Positions 10,459 through 19,972 of a stretch of 64,000 bases of DNA are shown piece after piece. The translations under genes and the position numbers were made by a program. Numbering within the stretch: position 1 is the first letter of the stretch; each line of letters starts with the position of its first letter. The stretch lies in assembly GCA_039621445.1 (NCBI GenBank), contig CP154957.1, forward strand, positions 32,444,399-32,508,398. The letters run 5' to 3'. The stretch is from Euglena gracilis (Eukaryota; Euglenida; Euglenophyceae; Euglenales). The notes beneath the pieces are model-generated. The model saw nothing but the letters and a program-made list of their open reading frames with translations, was not told where the DNA came from and made no database searches.

Positions 10459-10868
10459 TTCCCCGGTTTTAAATGTTCCCGTTTGCTGAGTAAAAATGCA
10501 GCCATTTGCCCAAATCTAAACTATGGTTGATTGAACGCCTTCTTTTTGTTTGTCTCGTTATCCTCCTGGCTGGTTGTTGGTGTTTTGGTTTTCATTTGCA
10601 GTGCATTCGTTTTCCGAACATATCGGAAGCTTCTGTTATTGGACTCCCTTTTCCCTAGAAACAGTCCCTCTTCAAACCCCATCTTGCGAAGAAGCACGTT
10701 TTCCTTCTTTCATTCTCCCAAGATATTTCTGTACCATTCCTTTCATAAAAAAAATGCACTCTTATTTGCATTTACACTAACCCCTGACATTTACACTTGC
10801 AGTTTACCCCTGCCTCACTTGCCACTTTTTGCTTGTGTTTGGCAGCCGCACAAACACCCCTTCTTCAG

Positions 10869-10977
10869 CAGAGATCCGCCTGCCTTCACGTGGTGCACAG
10901 TGCTCTGCAGAAACTGCTGAGCGATGCAGAAGTGGCCGCCCTGCTGGCTGCAGCCCACAGCAAGGCGAACGCTCCTG
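10869..10977 (+). CDS. Helical coding exon of an unidentified plus-strand gene
   Basis: Acceptor CCCCTTCTTCAG (10857-10868) and donor CTCCTG/GTGTGTGT (10978) frame a 36-codon exon: QRSACLHVVHSALQKLLSDA, then EVAALLAAAHSKANAP. It looks like two amphipathic helices (HEAT, TPR or a similar solenoid piece) and has GC-ending codons. Phase 0 in, phase 1 out. Its neighbours in the same gene are not identified; the 13-N gap and element-rich sequence follow directly. Confidence 0.5.
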
Positions 10978-11194
10978 GTGTGTGTGCAGAGCAGGGGGTT
11001 GGGTGTGTGGAACTTTTGTGGGGGAGGCACGTGCAGCACACAAACCACACACGCTCGCTGGCATGTCACTCCAGGAGGGGAACGCAAATCTTTTTTTTTT
11101 TGCATTTCGTCGTGTTTTTCTATTTTGGCAAAATTCACATTTTTTTTGCGTTTTGTGTTTTTTTTCTGGCGATTTTTAGATTTCTGCTGGATAC

Positions 11195-11207
11195 NNNNNN
11201 NNNNNNN
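11195..11207. other. Assembly gap (13 N)
   Basis: Thirteen unknown bases between an AT-rich tract and a G-run, probably a homopolymer-related assembly break. Confidence 0.99.
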
Positions 11208-11397
11208 GGGGAGAATCTCCAGTGAGTGACTGGTGGCTGCCACTCGCTGTGTCATTCTCCCTATCCACAATCTCGTTCTCTTTCTCCGTGAAGCAGAGCA
11301 GATGGCAAAAACATTTGCTTCATGGCTGCAAGGAGAAAGCATAACAATCGGTTGCCAAAAGAGGAGGGACTGCAACTGGTCCAAAACTTGGCTTAGT

Positions 11398-11962
11398 GGA
11401 CCCCCCCAGAGGGGGAGCTAATTGGAAAATTTTGTCCAGTGACCGGCGCAAAGCACCGAAAAAAATTTTGGACCCCCAAAACTGCCAAAATAAATGCCCA
11501 TGTTTGGCCAATTTTGGAATTTTTTTGGAACAAAATCAGCCAAACAAAACGTTAAAAACCTCATTTCCACCTTGGCGCGCAGGGCCGGAGGAATTTTTCC
11601 CAGTCGGGTAGTAATAGTAGTAGGAATTTTTCCTAGTCGGTAATTTTTCCCGGACCGCTCTGTTGAATTGTTTGAGTTCAAACCTCAAATTTTCAAAAAA
11701 AATTGCCAAAACACACCGTTGCGCTTTTTTTTGCTGATACACACTTGCTGATACAACGCTATTTTTTTTTTGCCGATACACACTAAGAGAGGTGAGCATT
11801 TTTTGGCAAGTTTTGGGGTTAAAAAAATGAATTGCCGCTTCGCGCCGGTCACCGGAAAAAATTTCCACTGGCCAGCCCTGCCAGCGCACCCCCCCCCTCC
11901 CCGGATTCATACAGCCAAATTTGGGCAAGCTGCAGTCCAGTCTACCCCCCCCCCCCCGGGGC
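11398..11962. mobile_element. Inverted-repeat element with GACCGGCGCAAAGC arms
   Basis: The left arm (about 11398-11480) includes AGTGACCGGCGCAAAGCACC and then TTTTGGACCCCCAAAACTGCC. The right arm (about 11805-11962) includes the reverse complement, GGCAAGTTTTGGGGTT and GCTTCGCGCCGGTCACCGG. Both outer edges have C- or G-rich runs. The interior holds a broken TGATACACACT repeat (11727-11793) related to the element at 5707-6797. A stretch like the right flank recurs at 13728-13810. No ORF. Confidence 0.5.
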
Positions 11963-12296
11963 ATTGAGAACCTTGAAGCAAAACCCTGCTCCTCACACAA
12001 CAAATACCATGGAGGAGCATGAATGACAACCTTAAACTTGGCCCAGTGGTGGGTTCCTCCCAAACATTTTCTTACAACCCCTGAGCAGGGGGGAGGGGTC
12101 ACTTGCACTCTTCCAACTGGGGAGGGGAGGCCAGCCACTCTGGGATCCGGAAAAACTTGTTCTGTTTGAAGAAAACAGCTAAATTTCAAATCCGATCCAA
12201 ACGTCAGGTCAGATCCCTGATTGGGAATCCCAATCCAAATCCCCACCATGACCACGCTCCAACCCAATCCCGACCATTGACGGTATCATATGGCAG

Positions 12297-12351
12297 CACG
12301 AAGGCATATGTGGCAGGGATCCCTCCGCGACTAAAAAAGGATACAATCCAG
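12297..12351 (+). CDS. Possible exon with the first strand of an RRM
   Basis: After acceptor CATATGGCAG (12287-12296) the frame reads TKAYVAGIPPRLKKDTIQ, which fits the RNP2 strand and start of helix 1 of an RRM (compare TKLYVGxIP). It runs to CAATCCAG/GCCCTG at 12352, a GC donor of the kind used by the SR-like gene. I could not find the rest of this RRM downstream, so it may be an isolated exon, a pseudoexon or chance. Confidence 0.35.
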
Positions 12352-12631
12352 GCCCTGTAGTAAAACATGGCCAGGTGAAGAAGTCTCAGAAAAAGACGCG
12401 TGGAGGTGGGTCTCCGGGAAAATCTGTCACAGGAATGCACAAAAGAAAAACGTTGAAGGGTTGGATACTCCTGCGTCTGTAGCAACCCTCCCTGGTGCCA
12501 TTTTCCTTGGACAAGAAGCTACAACTGGTGTGAAATCTGGTCTCGTCTCCTTTTCCACCAGCCGCTGTTGCACTTACAGGGGGATTTTCTAACAACACAA
12601 TGAGGGGGGCAGCACAACAATAGCACCACAC

Positions 12632-12799
12632 CTCCCTGCTTTGGCTGCTGCCACTGAATGTGCTTGGGTTGCTGGTGGTCACGGGCCTCCCCGGGCTCAG
12701 CCCTGCCAACTTGGTGTCTGCGCCGTTGCGGGGGTACCACGGGGGAGCGCCAACCGCCGCACAGGGTCGGGAGCAGACAAGGGCGGTAGGCAGGACCTT
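12632..12799 (-). CDS. Long minus-strand gene, most 3' exon seen
   Basis: On the minus strand, acceptor CAATGCCACCGCAG leads into KVLPTALVCSRPCAAVGAPP, then a Pro/Ser/Thr stretch ending STFSGSSQSRE, and donor GAG/GTGTGG. Phase 0 at both ends matches the phase 0 left by the exon at 14010-14242. A second minus frame (QRRRHQVGRAEPGEARDHQQ) is also open, so the frame is not certain. No known domain. Confidence 0.45.
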
Positions 12800-12902
12800 C
12801 TGCGGTGGCATTGGGAAGGAGTTGTTTTCCAACAGGAAAAAATCCAGAAAACGTGATTTAGCATGCCAAATCCAAAAGGCAGCCTCCAACTGAATGGCCC
12901 CC

Positions 12903-13137
12903 GGGGGGGGGGCATTTAGTTGGATCAGGGGGTTCCAAATTTTTTTTTGCGTCATAGATGGCGTAGGGCCAGGGTTACGAATTCGGCCGAATTTCAGGCC
13001 TGACTTGTACACCTAACACTAATCTATAAGTTAGGCCTAACCCTAACCCAAACCTAAATTGTAACCCTAATCCAATTCCATCAATAACCCAAAAATTTTT
13101 TGGAACCCCCTGATCCAACTAAATGCCCCCCCCCCCC
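12903..13137. mobile_element. 235-bp MITE with G/C-run ends and telomere-like core
   Basis: Perfect terminal inverted repeats of about 29 nt (GCATTTAGTTGGATCAGGGG... against ...CCCCTGATCCAACTAAATGC) are capped outside by runs of G (left) and C (right). The core has a TAACCCTAACCC-like tract at about 13027-13075. No ORF. Too short to encode anything, so it is mobilised in trans if at all. Confidence 0.75.
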
Positions 13138-14009
13138 GGGCTGAAATCCAAAAAAACTACGAAATTTGTTGGCCTAAAAAAAAAATCAAAATTAACAGAA
13201 CAGAATGGTAAAAAATCTTCAAAATGGTCCCAAACCAAAATTTTTCTAATAAAAATTCTGAGGAGAACTTAAACAGAAACACAGAACGGCCAGAGTTAGC
13301 GAACTTTGGCAAAATTTTGCCGAAATTGGGAGTAGAAAAAAGGAAAAAAGATGCAAAAAAACGAACTGCATTCACAATTCCTGGAATGGCTGGAACTCAT
13401 TGCACCGCCAATTTTCAAGTTCATTGCTGAAAAATGCGTAAACACAAACAGGAAGAAATTGCAGAATAATTGTGGGAAATTGCGGAAAGTGTGGGTTCCT
13501 AATATCAATTCCACCTGCCCCCGTGCAGACCCCTTCTCTTTCCTGCTTCTTTGTTTTTTCCACCCGTCAGGAAAAAACTGGTACTTTTACGTCCATGTGG
13601 AACGAGGTTTTGAATACAATTTTGGTTATTTTGTTCCCCAAAAACCTAATGGGTAAAAAAATGGGCAGGTTTGGCAGGTTTGGGGCAAAAAAAATGCAGC
13701 GCTTTGTGCTGGTCCACCAGCTGGGCCAACGCCCCCCCCCACAAGGTCCACAAGAAAATTCCACTGGCAGATTCTGGACAAGCTGCAATCCACCCGGGGG
13801 GGGGGGGGGCAGCCTCCAAAACCACCAGGAAAAAGTGATTTGGTTGTTGGTTGGCGAGAAAAGAATCATTTGACTGGCTGCGGACACCAGTCGTCAAACA
13901 ACAGGACACCACACAAAAAGCATGCACACCTCCTTGATTCTGCCTGACATTCGAACAACTCGTATAAATGGGACAATGATAAATGGTTGTTTTTTTGTGT
14001 GTGTGTGTC
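13138..14009. other. Probable intron of the long minus-strand gene
   Basis: AT-rich sequence with C or G runs at 13733-13740 and 13795-13810. A plus-strand stretch after a good acceptor at about 13571 (TTTTCCACCCGTCAG) reads KTGTFTSMWNEVLNTILV, faintly like part of a C2 domain, but no second exon supports it and I do not call it. Confidence 0.35.
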
Positions 14010-14242
14010 CTCAGTTTGGCGGAACGCCATCAGAAAACGCTCAACAAATGAGCTCACATTGGTCCTAATGCCCTTGCCTTGACGGGTGGGAAATGCAACT
14101 TGGGCGGGAGAGGGAGACGAGGAAGAGGAAGAGGAGCTCGAACACGCCGACCCCGCAGAAGACGAAGAGGAAGGGTTTACCATTGCCAACAAATTCCTCA
14201 GCGTTGTTGCTTGCTCGGAGGCATCAGGATCCAGGTCATCGC
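14010..14242 (-). CDS. Long minus-strand gene, Ser-rich exon
   Basis: Acceptor CCGTCTCAG (minus) gives DDLDPDASEQATTLRNLLAM, a Ser-rich tract interrupted by Ala-Gly-Ser-Ala-Cys, then IRTNVSSFVERFLMAFRQTE. It joins in phase 1 to the previous exon (...ATPA-G-DDLDP). On the far side the frame closes in phase 0 at GAG/GACACAC, a GA donor; no GT lies near. The last 20 residues look like a conserved amphipathic helix. The acidic plus-strand ORF over the same bases is the mirror of the Ser-rich tract and is rejected. Confidence 0.6.
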
Positions 14243-14586
14243 CTGAGACGGAACAAACCAGAGGCAACAGGGACAAAATGATTGTCTCCTTGAATGTTTG
14301 CAAATTTGAAAAGGGAAAAACTTATCACACCCGACTACATGCTCAAATATCCGCGGGGATTGATACAACAGAGTTTGCTGACCATTACATCTGTGCACTG
14401 TGCGCTTTTAACCATTAAAAATTGCAATTTTTTTCTGCCTTCAATTGGAACTTGCACACTTGTCTGGGACGTTTCGGCTCCCAGACGGAAACCGAAACCG
14501 CCACCCATACGGAAACTCTGCGTGGAAACAGTCCGCTTTTTCACCTTTACTTTCTCCACCGCGGGGGGGGGGGCAGGGAGCAGCAC

Positions 14587-14864
14587 CTGCCGGGGTGGCC
14601 CATGCCGCGCCACCCGACTCCCCGAAGATGGCCGGGGTGAAGAGGCTGGCAGACAGCTTCGGCCACACTGGCTGGCTCTGCGCCGGCGCGGTGCCGGGCG
14701 GCCGCTTGCTGGCGGCGCAGCCACTGAGCAGCGCGTCCAGCGCGCTGAAGTCGTTGGTGGCGGTGTCGGCGGAGGGGGTGCGCTTGAAGATGTCGCCGGC
14801 GTTGGAGAGGGCGGCAGCCCGGACGTTGCTCCACGCGTCGTCAGCCAGGGTCTTCAGCGGGCTT
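14587..14864 (-). CDS. Long minus-strand gene, exon SPLKTLADDAW...
   Basis: Reads SPLKTLADDAWSNVRAAALS, NAGDIFKRTPSADTATNDFS, ALDALLSGCAASKRPPGTAP and on to FTPAIFGESGGAAWATPA. Canonical donor GCAG/GTGCTG at its 3' end. Strong GC3 bias; helix, then linker, then Pro/Ser region. The first six codons (SPLKTL) repeat the last codons of the exon before it, because the intron between them is flanked by a 15-nt direct repeat. No family recognised. Other frames give only Arg/Ala shadows. Confidence 0.65.
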
Positions 14865-14971
14865 CTTTCAACCCCCCCCCCGGGGGTATCCGGCTCCGGA
14901 TCCAACCCCCCCCCCACAAAAAGGTCTTCTGGGGGTTTTGTTTCAAAAAAAAGCCTGGTCTTCAGCGGGCT
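14849..14971. mobile_element. Introner-like insertion: small intron flanked by 15-nt direct repeats
   Basis: GGTCTTCAGCGGGCT occurs at 14849-14863 and again at 14957-14971, 108 nt apart, and both copies lie in coding sequence. Between them (90 nt on the minus strand, 14954 to 14865) is an intron GC...AG containing a GGATCCGGAGCC-type palindrome and G/C runs. This is what a DNA element that inserts, duplicates its target and is spliced out would leave. Removing it keeps frame and yields a duplicated SPLKT peptide (SPLKTR-SPLKTL). Confidence 0.65.
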
Positions 14972-15000
14972 GAGGCTTGTGGGGGAGGACGTTGTTGGCC
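14955..15000 (-). CDS. Long minus-strand gene, 46-nt exon
   Basis: Acceptor CCTCTTTCAG (minus) then GPTTSSPTSLSPLKT, ending ACCAG/GCTTTT with a GC donor. Phase 1 in (G plus GG) and phase 2 out (AG plus A) agree with both neighbours, which is strong support for so short an exon. Confidence 0.55.
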
Positions 15001-16438
15001 CTGAAAGAGGCCACCAGAGGGAATGCTGTGTGCGTGCGTGCGCGCGCGCGAAAGGGGGGGTGAACCCACTGGCTAACTCAAACCACTTCGAGTTCCTGAG
15101 GATTGGGGAGAAGCTGCAACGAAGAGGTCAGCCCCTGACAATTTCCCAGGCAAGGCCCGTTTGATAGACGTTGACCCTGACAGGTTGGCCAAACACCAGG
15201 TACCCTGACAACTTTATGATAAAATGGTCGGCCAACCCACAGTTTCCCAGGCAGGTCCTGATGTGTTGGGACATGGGGCAGGGATGTAGGGGAGCCTGTT
15301 TTTTGACCTCAAAATGGTAAGGGGCCAGGAAATTTTTGGGTTCTGTGGACGGTCAAAAGGCCGGATACCTGGTCAAAGTTGTAGAAAATTCTTGTTTTTT
15401 TTGAAAATAAATCCGAAGATGTTTTTTTCCCACCAAAACATCTAAAAATGTGCAGTATGCTTAAAAACGAGGAAACCGACATTTTTTTTTGACTTTTCCG
15501 ATTATTGGGCGTTTTTTTTTCACTGGAGGAAATTCTTCTTCTCGAACCGTCAGGAAAAAGCCGTCCACCCCAGTGCACCTCTGGGAATGAGTCACATTTT
15601 TCTTCCAACGTTTGCGAAAAACGACGTTGCAAACCAAAGAAGGGTGACAGGGGTGTTTGGCGAAGAGATTCCCACTCCAGCTGGAAAAAGGCTGCTGGTT
15701 GACCCTATTGGGGTCTGCCGCTCAAACTGGGCCCGAAATAGCTTGAACGGGATATATGAAGATGACGGACGAATAAGGGCTTGGATGGGGTGCCTAAACA
15801 TGGAAACCATAAAAATCAAAAATAAAATCTGCAAATTGCAGGCAACCTCCAGCCGTTCTACGGCCAGCTGGACAAGAATTAAACTTTTAGGTGGGGGGCA
15901 CCGGGGCTGGAGAAGGGCAATGGGGCTGGAAAAAGGCTGTTGGATGGACCCGGATCTCCTCCGGTTTTAACCGATACAGAGGTTTTTTTAAGACCGGGGG
16001 AGGCCCCACCCACCCCCCGGGGGGGGACCCCCCAGGGGGGCAAGGTGGGTGGGGCCTGCCAGACCCCCCCCTGGGGGGGGGGTACCTTTTTTGGCTGGGG
16101 GTGCCTGGCGCAAAAAGCGCCGGATTTTTTGATCAGTGCTGAAGGCACCGAAATTTTTTTGCATTTTCTTTGTCGCGCCTCTCGAAAATACCCCCCCCCC
16201 CCCCGAAAGTGGGGGATGTTCTCTGGGCATGGGTTGCATGGCATTTGCATTGCTGCAAAAAGTGGCAAACTTGACAGGCTGGACACCCCTGTTTGTTGGG
16301 AAAGCGGGTTCATAAAACACGAGGGGGAGGGGCAGGCAATAAATATAAAAGACCATAAATGAATGAACCATTCCCAACACCCTCACAAGCACCAAAGCAA
16401 AAATCCAACAAGGTTACGAGCAATGAACCGTGGCACAC
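15001..16438. other. Intron with dispersed repeats
   Basis: Holds a short alternating GC tract (15037-15050), a member of the CTGGAAAAAGGCTG family (15675-15960), and C/G runs bounding 16000-16080 and 16190-16204. Open frames on both strands at 15879-16395 are shadows of the C/G runs. No gene. Confidence 0.45.
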
Positions 16439-16555
16439 CATCATTGTCAGCGAGGTTTTCCGACGATCCACGACGCTTCAGCTGCTGCTCTTGCTTCGCT
16501 CGTTTACGATCAAGCTGTTTCTTGGCCTTGGCATCCAGAGCGTCCTCCTCGTCGA
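16439..16555 (-). CDS. Long minus-strand gene, charged helical exon
   Basis: Acceptor TGGTGCCAG (minus) then DEEDALDAKAKKQLDRKRAK, QEQQLKRRGSSENLADND, donor GATG/GTGTGCC. An E/K/R/Q-rich helix, probably the end of the coiled-coil region. Phase 1 on both sides fits the exons at 14955-15000 and 17335-17453. Confidence 0.65.
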
Positions 16556-16844
16556 CTGGCACCAGCAGAGAACAGCATGGTCCCACTCCAGTAAACCATG
16601 TGCTGCTCGAAAAATGCCCTGGGGTGATTCCCCCTGTTCCCTGGGAGGTGGTGTCTGCAAGTCAGCAAATACAAGCTCAGATGACAACTTTGATGGAAAG
16701 ATCTTTAAAAAAAAACTCAATTGACTTTTGGCAATATTCATCAGTCGACCAGAATGAAAAATGTTATTGTTGACCAACATTACCAAAATTGGGTGACTTG
16801 GGGTTTTGGTATGATTTGGGGGATCGGATTGTCCTTGGCTAACA

Positions 16845-16925
16845 AGCGCCCCCCCCCCCCCATTCAGCCGACCCACCAAACCAGATCCTTTAAACAATGG
16901 GGGGATTTATCAGGGTTATGGGCTG
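16845..16925. repeat. Partial copy of the 5936-6300 element arm
   Basis: A C-run followed by CCGACCCACCAAACCAGATC and AATGGGGGGATTTAT resembles the right arm of the element at 5936-6300. Confidence 0.4.
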
Positions 16926-16987
16926 AAAACGACAAATTCCTGGCAGCCTAGTGTCTCGGGGAAGCGGGGTGGAAGCGATCCAAGTTT

Positions 16988-17230
16988 TTGTGTGACTCTT
17001 TTTGGAAAAGGTTCTGCATTGCTTTCAAAAAAGCCTTCATTGTGTGGGTCGTAAATGCAGTGTATGCTAAAGAATGTTTCATTCTCAAGAGGGATTTAGA
17101 GAACCCAAATCTTGACGACTTTGAACACCACACTGTGAAAGGTGAGGCTGAGACCACCGCGCTGAAACCACCTAAAGGCAGCTTGGCAGCTTCTCAGCTT
17201 CAAACAACCAAAGCGGCAAACGAGACGTGA
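16988..17230 (+). other. 80-codon plus-strand ORF, status unclear
   Basis: The frame FKKAFIVWVVNAVYAKECFI... runs to TGA at 17228-17230 without low complexity. No family, no splice support, opposite in strand to the flanking exons and inside their intron. It could be a transposon relic. Confidence 0.2.
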
Positions 17231-17334
17231 CAAACGGCTGACCCAGAAGAACAGGCCACCAACCATTCACGAAGACAACGGAACTATTGGCATTTCAATT
17301 TGCAGCGACTGTTCCCTGGGAAATTGCTGCACAC

Positions 17335-17453
17335 CGACTGCGCTGGGCGGCGGGGCCGGCGCCAGCGGGACAAGGAGGTCCTGCAGATCCACGCCGCACA
17401 CCGCCGATGAGGATGACGAGGCAGCCCAGGCCCAGCTGGAGGACGAGGAGGAG
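17335..17453 (-). CDS. Long minus-strand gene, Ser-rich exon ending VDLQDLLVPLAP
   Basis: Acceptor CCTGCAGGCAG (minus) then a Ser run, WAWAA, a second Ser run, VCGVDLQDLLVPLAPAPPPS, AV, donor GTCG/GTGTGC. Phase 2 in fits the exon ending at 19691 and phase 1 out fits 16555. The VDLQDLL segment could be a short docking motif. A plus-strand reading (17306-17504, HTADEDDEAAQAQLEDEEEL then a stop) has an acceptor too; I prefer minus because its phases agree with both neighbours. Confidence 0.5.
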
Positions 17454-17572
17454 CTGCCTGCAGGGTCTTGCTGGGCGAGCCCCCGACCGAAGCCCCGAAA
17501 GTAATTGGGCCGTTGAATTGCAAATGAGCGGGGGGGGGGGGGTGGCAGGGTTACGGTAGGAGGATGTTCCGT

Positions 17573-17857
17573 AGGAGGATGCTCTAGAGCATCCTGTAGG
17601 GTCCGCTCGAGGTCGCTCGAGGATGCTCTAGAACATCCTCGAGTGTCGCTCGAGGTCACTCAAGGATGGTCTAGAGCATCCTCGAGCGTCGCTCGAGGTC
17701 GCTCGAGGATGCTCGAAAACGTCCTCGAGTGTCGCTCGAGGTCGCTCGAGGATGCTCGAAAACATCCTCGAGTGTCGCTCGAGGTCGCTCGAGGATGTTC
17801 TAGAGCATCCTCGAGTGTCGCTCGAGGTCGCTCGAGGATGTTTTCGAGCATCCTCCT
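17573..17857. repeat. Left palindromic 43-nt tandem array of foldback copy 1
   Basis: Successive GTCGCTCGAG starts at 17645, 17688, 17731 and 17774 are 43 nt apart. Each unit carries a self-complementary core such as GATGCTCTAGAGCATC, or a form with GAAAAC or GAAAAACATC. Confidence 0.85.
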
Positions 17858-17989
17858 GCGTACATACATGCATGTATCACGAAACTCAGAACAGATTTCG
17901 AACGGGGCACTTTGTTGGATTGGCGCTGGCACTGGGGGGCCATGAATTGAGCATCCCTCGCAGGCACCACACAGCAGCACCCCTCGAGC

Positions 17990-18612
17990 TGTTACTCAAC
18001 TGTTCGAGGGCCCCAAAATAACAAACTCCCTTGTGTTTCCCAGTCGTTTCGGGGGGCAAATCCCTTCTGTTGCTCAACTGTTCGAGGGCCCCAAAATAAC
18101 AAACTCCCTTGTGTTTCCCAGTCGTTTCGGGGGGCAAATCCCTTCTGTTGCTCAACTGTTCGAGGGCCCCAAAATAACAAAATCCCTTGTGTTTCCCAGT
18201 CGTTTCGGGGGGCAAATCCCTTGTGTTTCCCAGTCGTTTCGGGGGGCAAATCCCTCCTGTTGCTCAACTGTTCGAGGGCCCCAAAATAACAAAATCCCTT
18301 GTGTTTCCCAGTCATTTCGGGGGGCAAATCCCTTGTGTTTCCAAATCGTTTCGGGGAGCAAATCCCTTCTGTTGCTCAACTGTTCGAGGGCCCCAAAATA
18401 ACAAAATCCCTTGTGTTTCCCAGTCGTTTCGGGGGGCAAATCCCTTGTGTTTCCCAGTCGTTTCGGGGGGCAAATCCCTTGTGTTTCCCAGTCGTTTCGG
18501 GGGGCAAATCCCTTGTGTTTCCCAGTCGTTTCGGGGGGCAAATCCCTTCTGTTGCTCAACTGTTCGAGGGCCCCAAAATAACAAAATACCTTGTGTTTCC
18601 AAGTCGTTTTGG
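17990..18612. repeat. Central direct-repeat array, 78-nt and 34-nt units
   Basis: The long unit (TTGCTCAACTGTTCGAGGGC... ending GGGGCAAATCCC) recurs every 78 nt at 17992, 18070 and 18148. A 34-nt subunit (CCCTTGTGTTTCCCAGTCGT...) is further multiplied between 18186 and 18540. Copies differ by only a few bases, so the array is young or homogenised. Confidence 0.9.
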
Positions 18613-18639
18613 GGGACACACATGCATGCATATACGTAG

Positions 18640-19000
18640 GAGGATGCTCGAGATGTCGTTCGAGGTCGCTCGAGGATGCTCTAGAGCATCCTCGAGTGTC
18701 GCTCGAGGTCGCTCGAGGATGCTCTAGAGCATCCTTGAGTGTCGCTCGAGGTCGCTCGAGGATGCTCAAAAACATCCTCGAGTGTCGCTCGAGGTCGCTC
18801 GAGGATGCTCTAGAGCATCCTCGAGTGTCGCTCGAGGTCGCTCGAGGATGCTCGAAAAAATCCTCGAGTGTCGCTCGAGGTCGCTCGAGGTCGTTCGAGG
18901 ATGCTCTAGAGCATCCTCGAGTGTCGCTCGAGGTCGCTCGAGGATGCTCTAGAGCATCCTCGAGCGTCGCTCGAGGTCGCTCGAGGATGCTTTTTAAGCC
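18640..19000. repeat. Right palindromic 43-nt tandem array of foldback copy 1
   Basis: Same 43-nt palindromic unit as the left array, about eight copies, with variants in the core. Confidence 0.85.
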
Positions 19001-19159
19001 CCCCCCCCCTGGAGGGGGGGGGGGCCTAAAAACGCTCGAGGATGCTCGAGCTCGAGCGCTCGATCTCGAGCATCCTCCTATGGTAACCCCCGGGGGGGGG
19101 GGGGGGCGGCAGGTCCACAAAAAAAACTGCCCCCAGCAGGGCGACGCTTAGTGACCTCA

Positions 19160-19556
19160 GGGGGTCAAGCTCAGAGGTTGGACAATTTGGGCTGGCTGGG
19201 AAAAAAGGCTGCTGGCTAACTCCTTCCCCTCCATGGGGTCCCCCCCCCGGCTGGAACTGGGCCCAACCTGGGGTCGAACCGAGTCCAAAAAATCGAAACT
19301 GCAAAAAAGCCCAAAAACTGCCAACCATGCAAAAAATCTACTTTTTGACCTAAATTTGCCCTGGCCAGCCCATTTTTGCCCAATTTTGGCCCATTTTTGC
19401 ACTTCCGAAAGCGCAAAAATCCATCAACGTCCAGCTACCCTTCAGGCAGCTGGAAAAAGATTAAAACTCGTGGATGGGGTATCCGGGGCTGGAAAAAGGC
19501 TGTTAGCTAGCGGGACCCCCCCCCTTGGCGGGATGGGCCCTCCGGCTTAAAGCGAC
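19160..19556. repeat. Dispersed CTGGAAAAAGGCTG-family element, long copy
   Basis: Starts GCTCAGAGGTTGGACAATTT, contains GGCTGGAACTGGGCCCAACC and GCCAGCCCATTTTTGCCCA, and ends GGGGCTGGAAAAAGGCTGTT then a C-run and CTCCGGCTTAA. It aligns over its length with 23530-23945 and in part with 15675-15960, 26320-26400 and 27735-27860. Non-coding; probably a mobile element of unknown class. Confidence 0.6.
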
Positions 19557-19690
19557 GCCCTGGCCCCACCTCAGCCATGTCCCAACCTCCGCCCCATCAT
19601 ACTTTCCCAATCTGGCATGCAAACCGCCTTCCCCCTTGTCCCGCCGTTTTCTGGAATGTCACGTTGACACAGCAACAAAACAAAAGTGAC

Positions 19691-19972
19691 CTGCCACGAA
19701 CGAGGTTGTGGGCTCCAGCGGTCCCCTGGCTCGCAGAGCAATTGTACCCGTCCGGGATTGCAGCGGACCATGACGACGGTGCCGCGTTCTCACGAGGCGG
19801 GGCAACCAGAGCCTCACCGCAAGCCACCGCGGCTGGGGCGACGGTATCCAGCGGGGTGGCTGGGGCTGGCACGGCCGGTTCGACCGCCGGCACTGGGTGG
19901 GGCGTGGGCGCGGGGGCCGTGCAGGCGACCTCGGCGGGAGTGGGCGGGGAGGGGCTGCTGGACAACCGCAGG
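19691..19972 (-). CDS. Long minus-strand gene, Pro/Ala-rich exon
   Basis: Acceptor TCGACCCCAG (minus) then SLRLSSSPSPPTPAEVACTA, a PAP/VEPAVPAP tract, TVAPAAVACGEALVAPPREN, AAPSSWSAAIPDGYNCSASQ and a short tail, donor GGCAG/GTCACT. Phase 2 in fits 20264 and phase 2 out fits 17453. Low-complexity linker; two other frames are open as shadows. Confidence 0.5.

Larger units (their letters stand above)
17530..19106. mobile_element. 1.6-kb foldback element, copy 1
   Basis: Both ends are G-run plus GTTACGGTAGGAGGATG (left, about 17530-17566) and its inverse CATCCTCCTATGGTAACCCCC (right, 19071-19091). Inside each end is an array of a 43-nt unit that is itself palindromic (GGATGCTCTAGAGCATCC between GTCGCTCGAG repeats). 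The centre is a direct-repeat array (17990-18612). Near the right end TTTTAAGC, a C-run, a G-run and GCCTAAAAACG form a further hairpin. All arms can fold. No protein-coding frame other than repeat translations. It lies in an intron of the long minus-strand gene and shares ends and inner hairpin with 21119-21959. Confidence 0.75.

Noticed and set aside
13571-13680. C2-domain exon on the plus strand
   Set aside because: A good acceptor but only a short, weak resemblance and no neighbouring exon.
14086-14418. Acidic plus-strand ORF over 14.1-14.4 kb
   Set aside because: It is the antisense of a Ser-rich stretch in the minus-strand exon at 14010-14242.
17306-17504. Plus-strand terminal exon with an acidic C-terminus (HTADEDDEAAQAQLEDEEEL)
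   Set aside because: It has an acceptor and a stop, but the minus-strand reading of the same bases fits in phase with exons on both sides, so I called that one.
17573-19000. CRISPR-like array
   Set aside because: The repeats are palindromic tandem units without unique spacers, in a eukaryotic intron.
18033-19151. Repeat proteins of 110-320 residues over the foldback element
   Set aside because: All frames of a homogeneous repeat array are open; nothing but the repeat is encoded.
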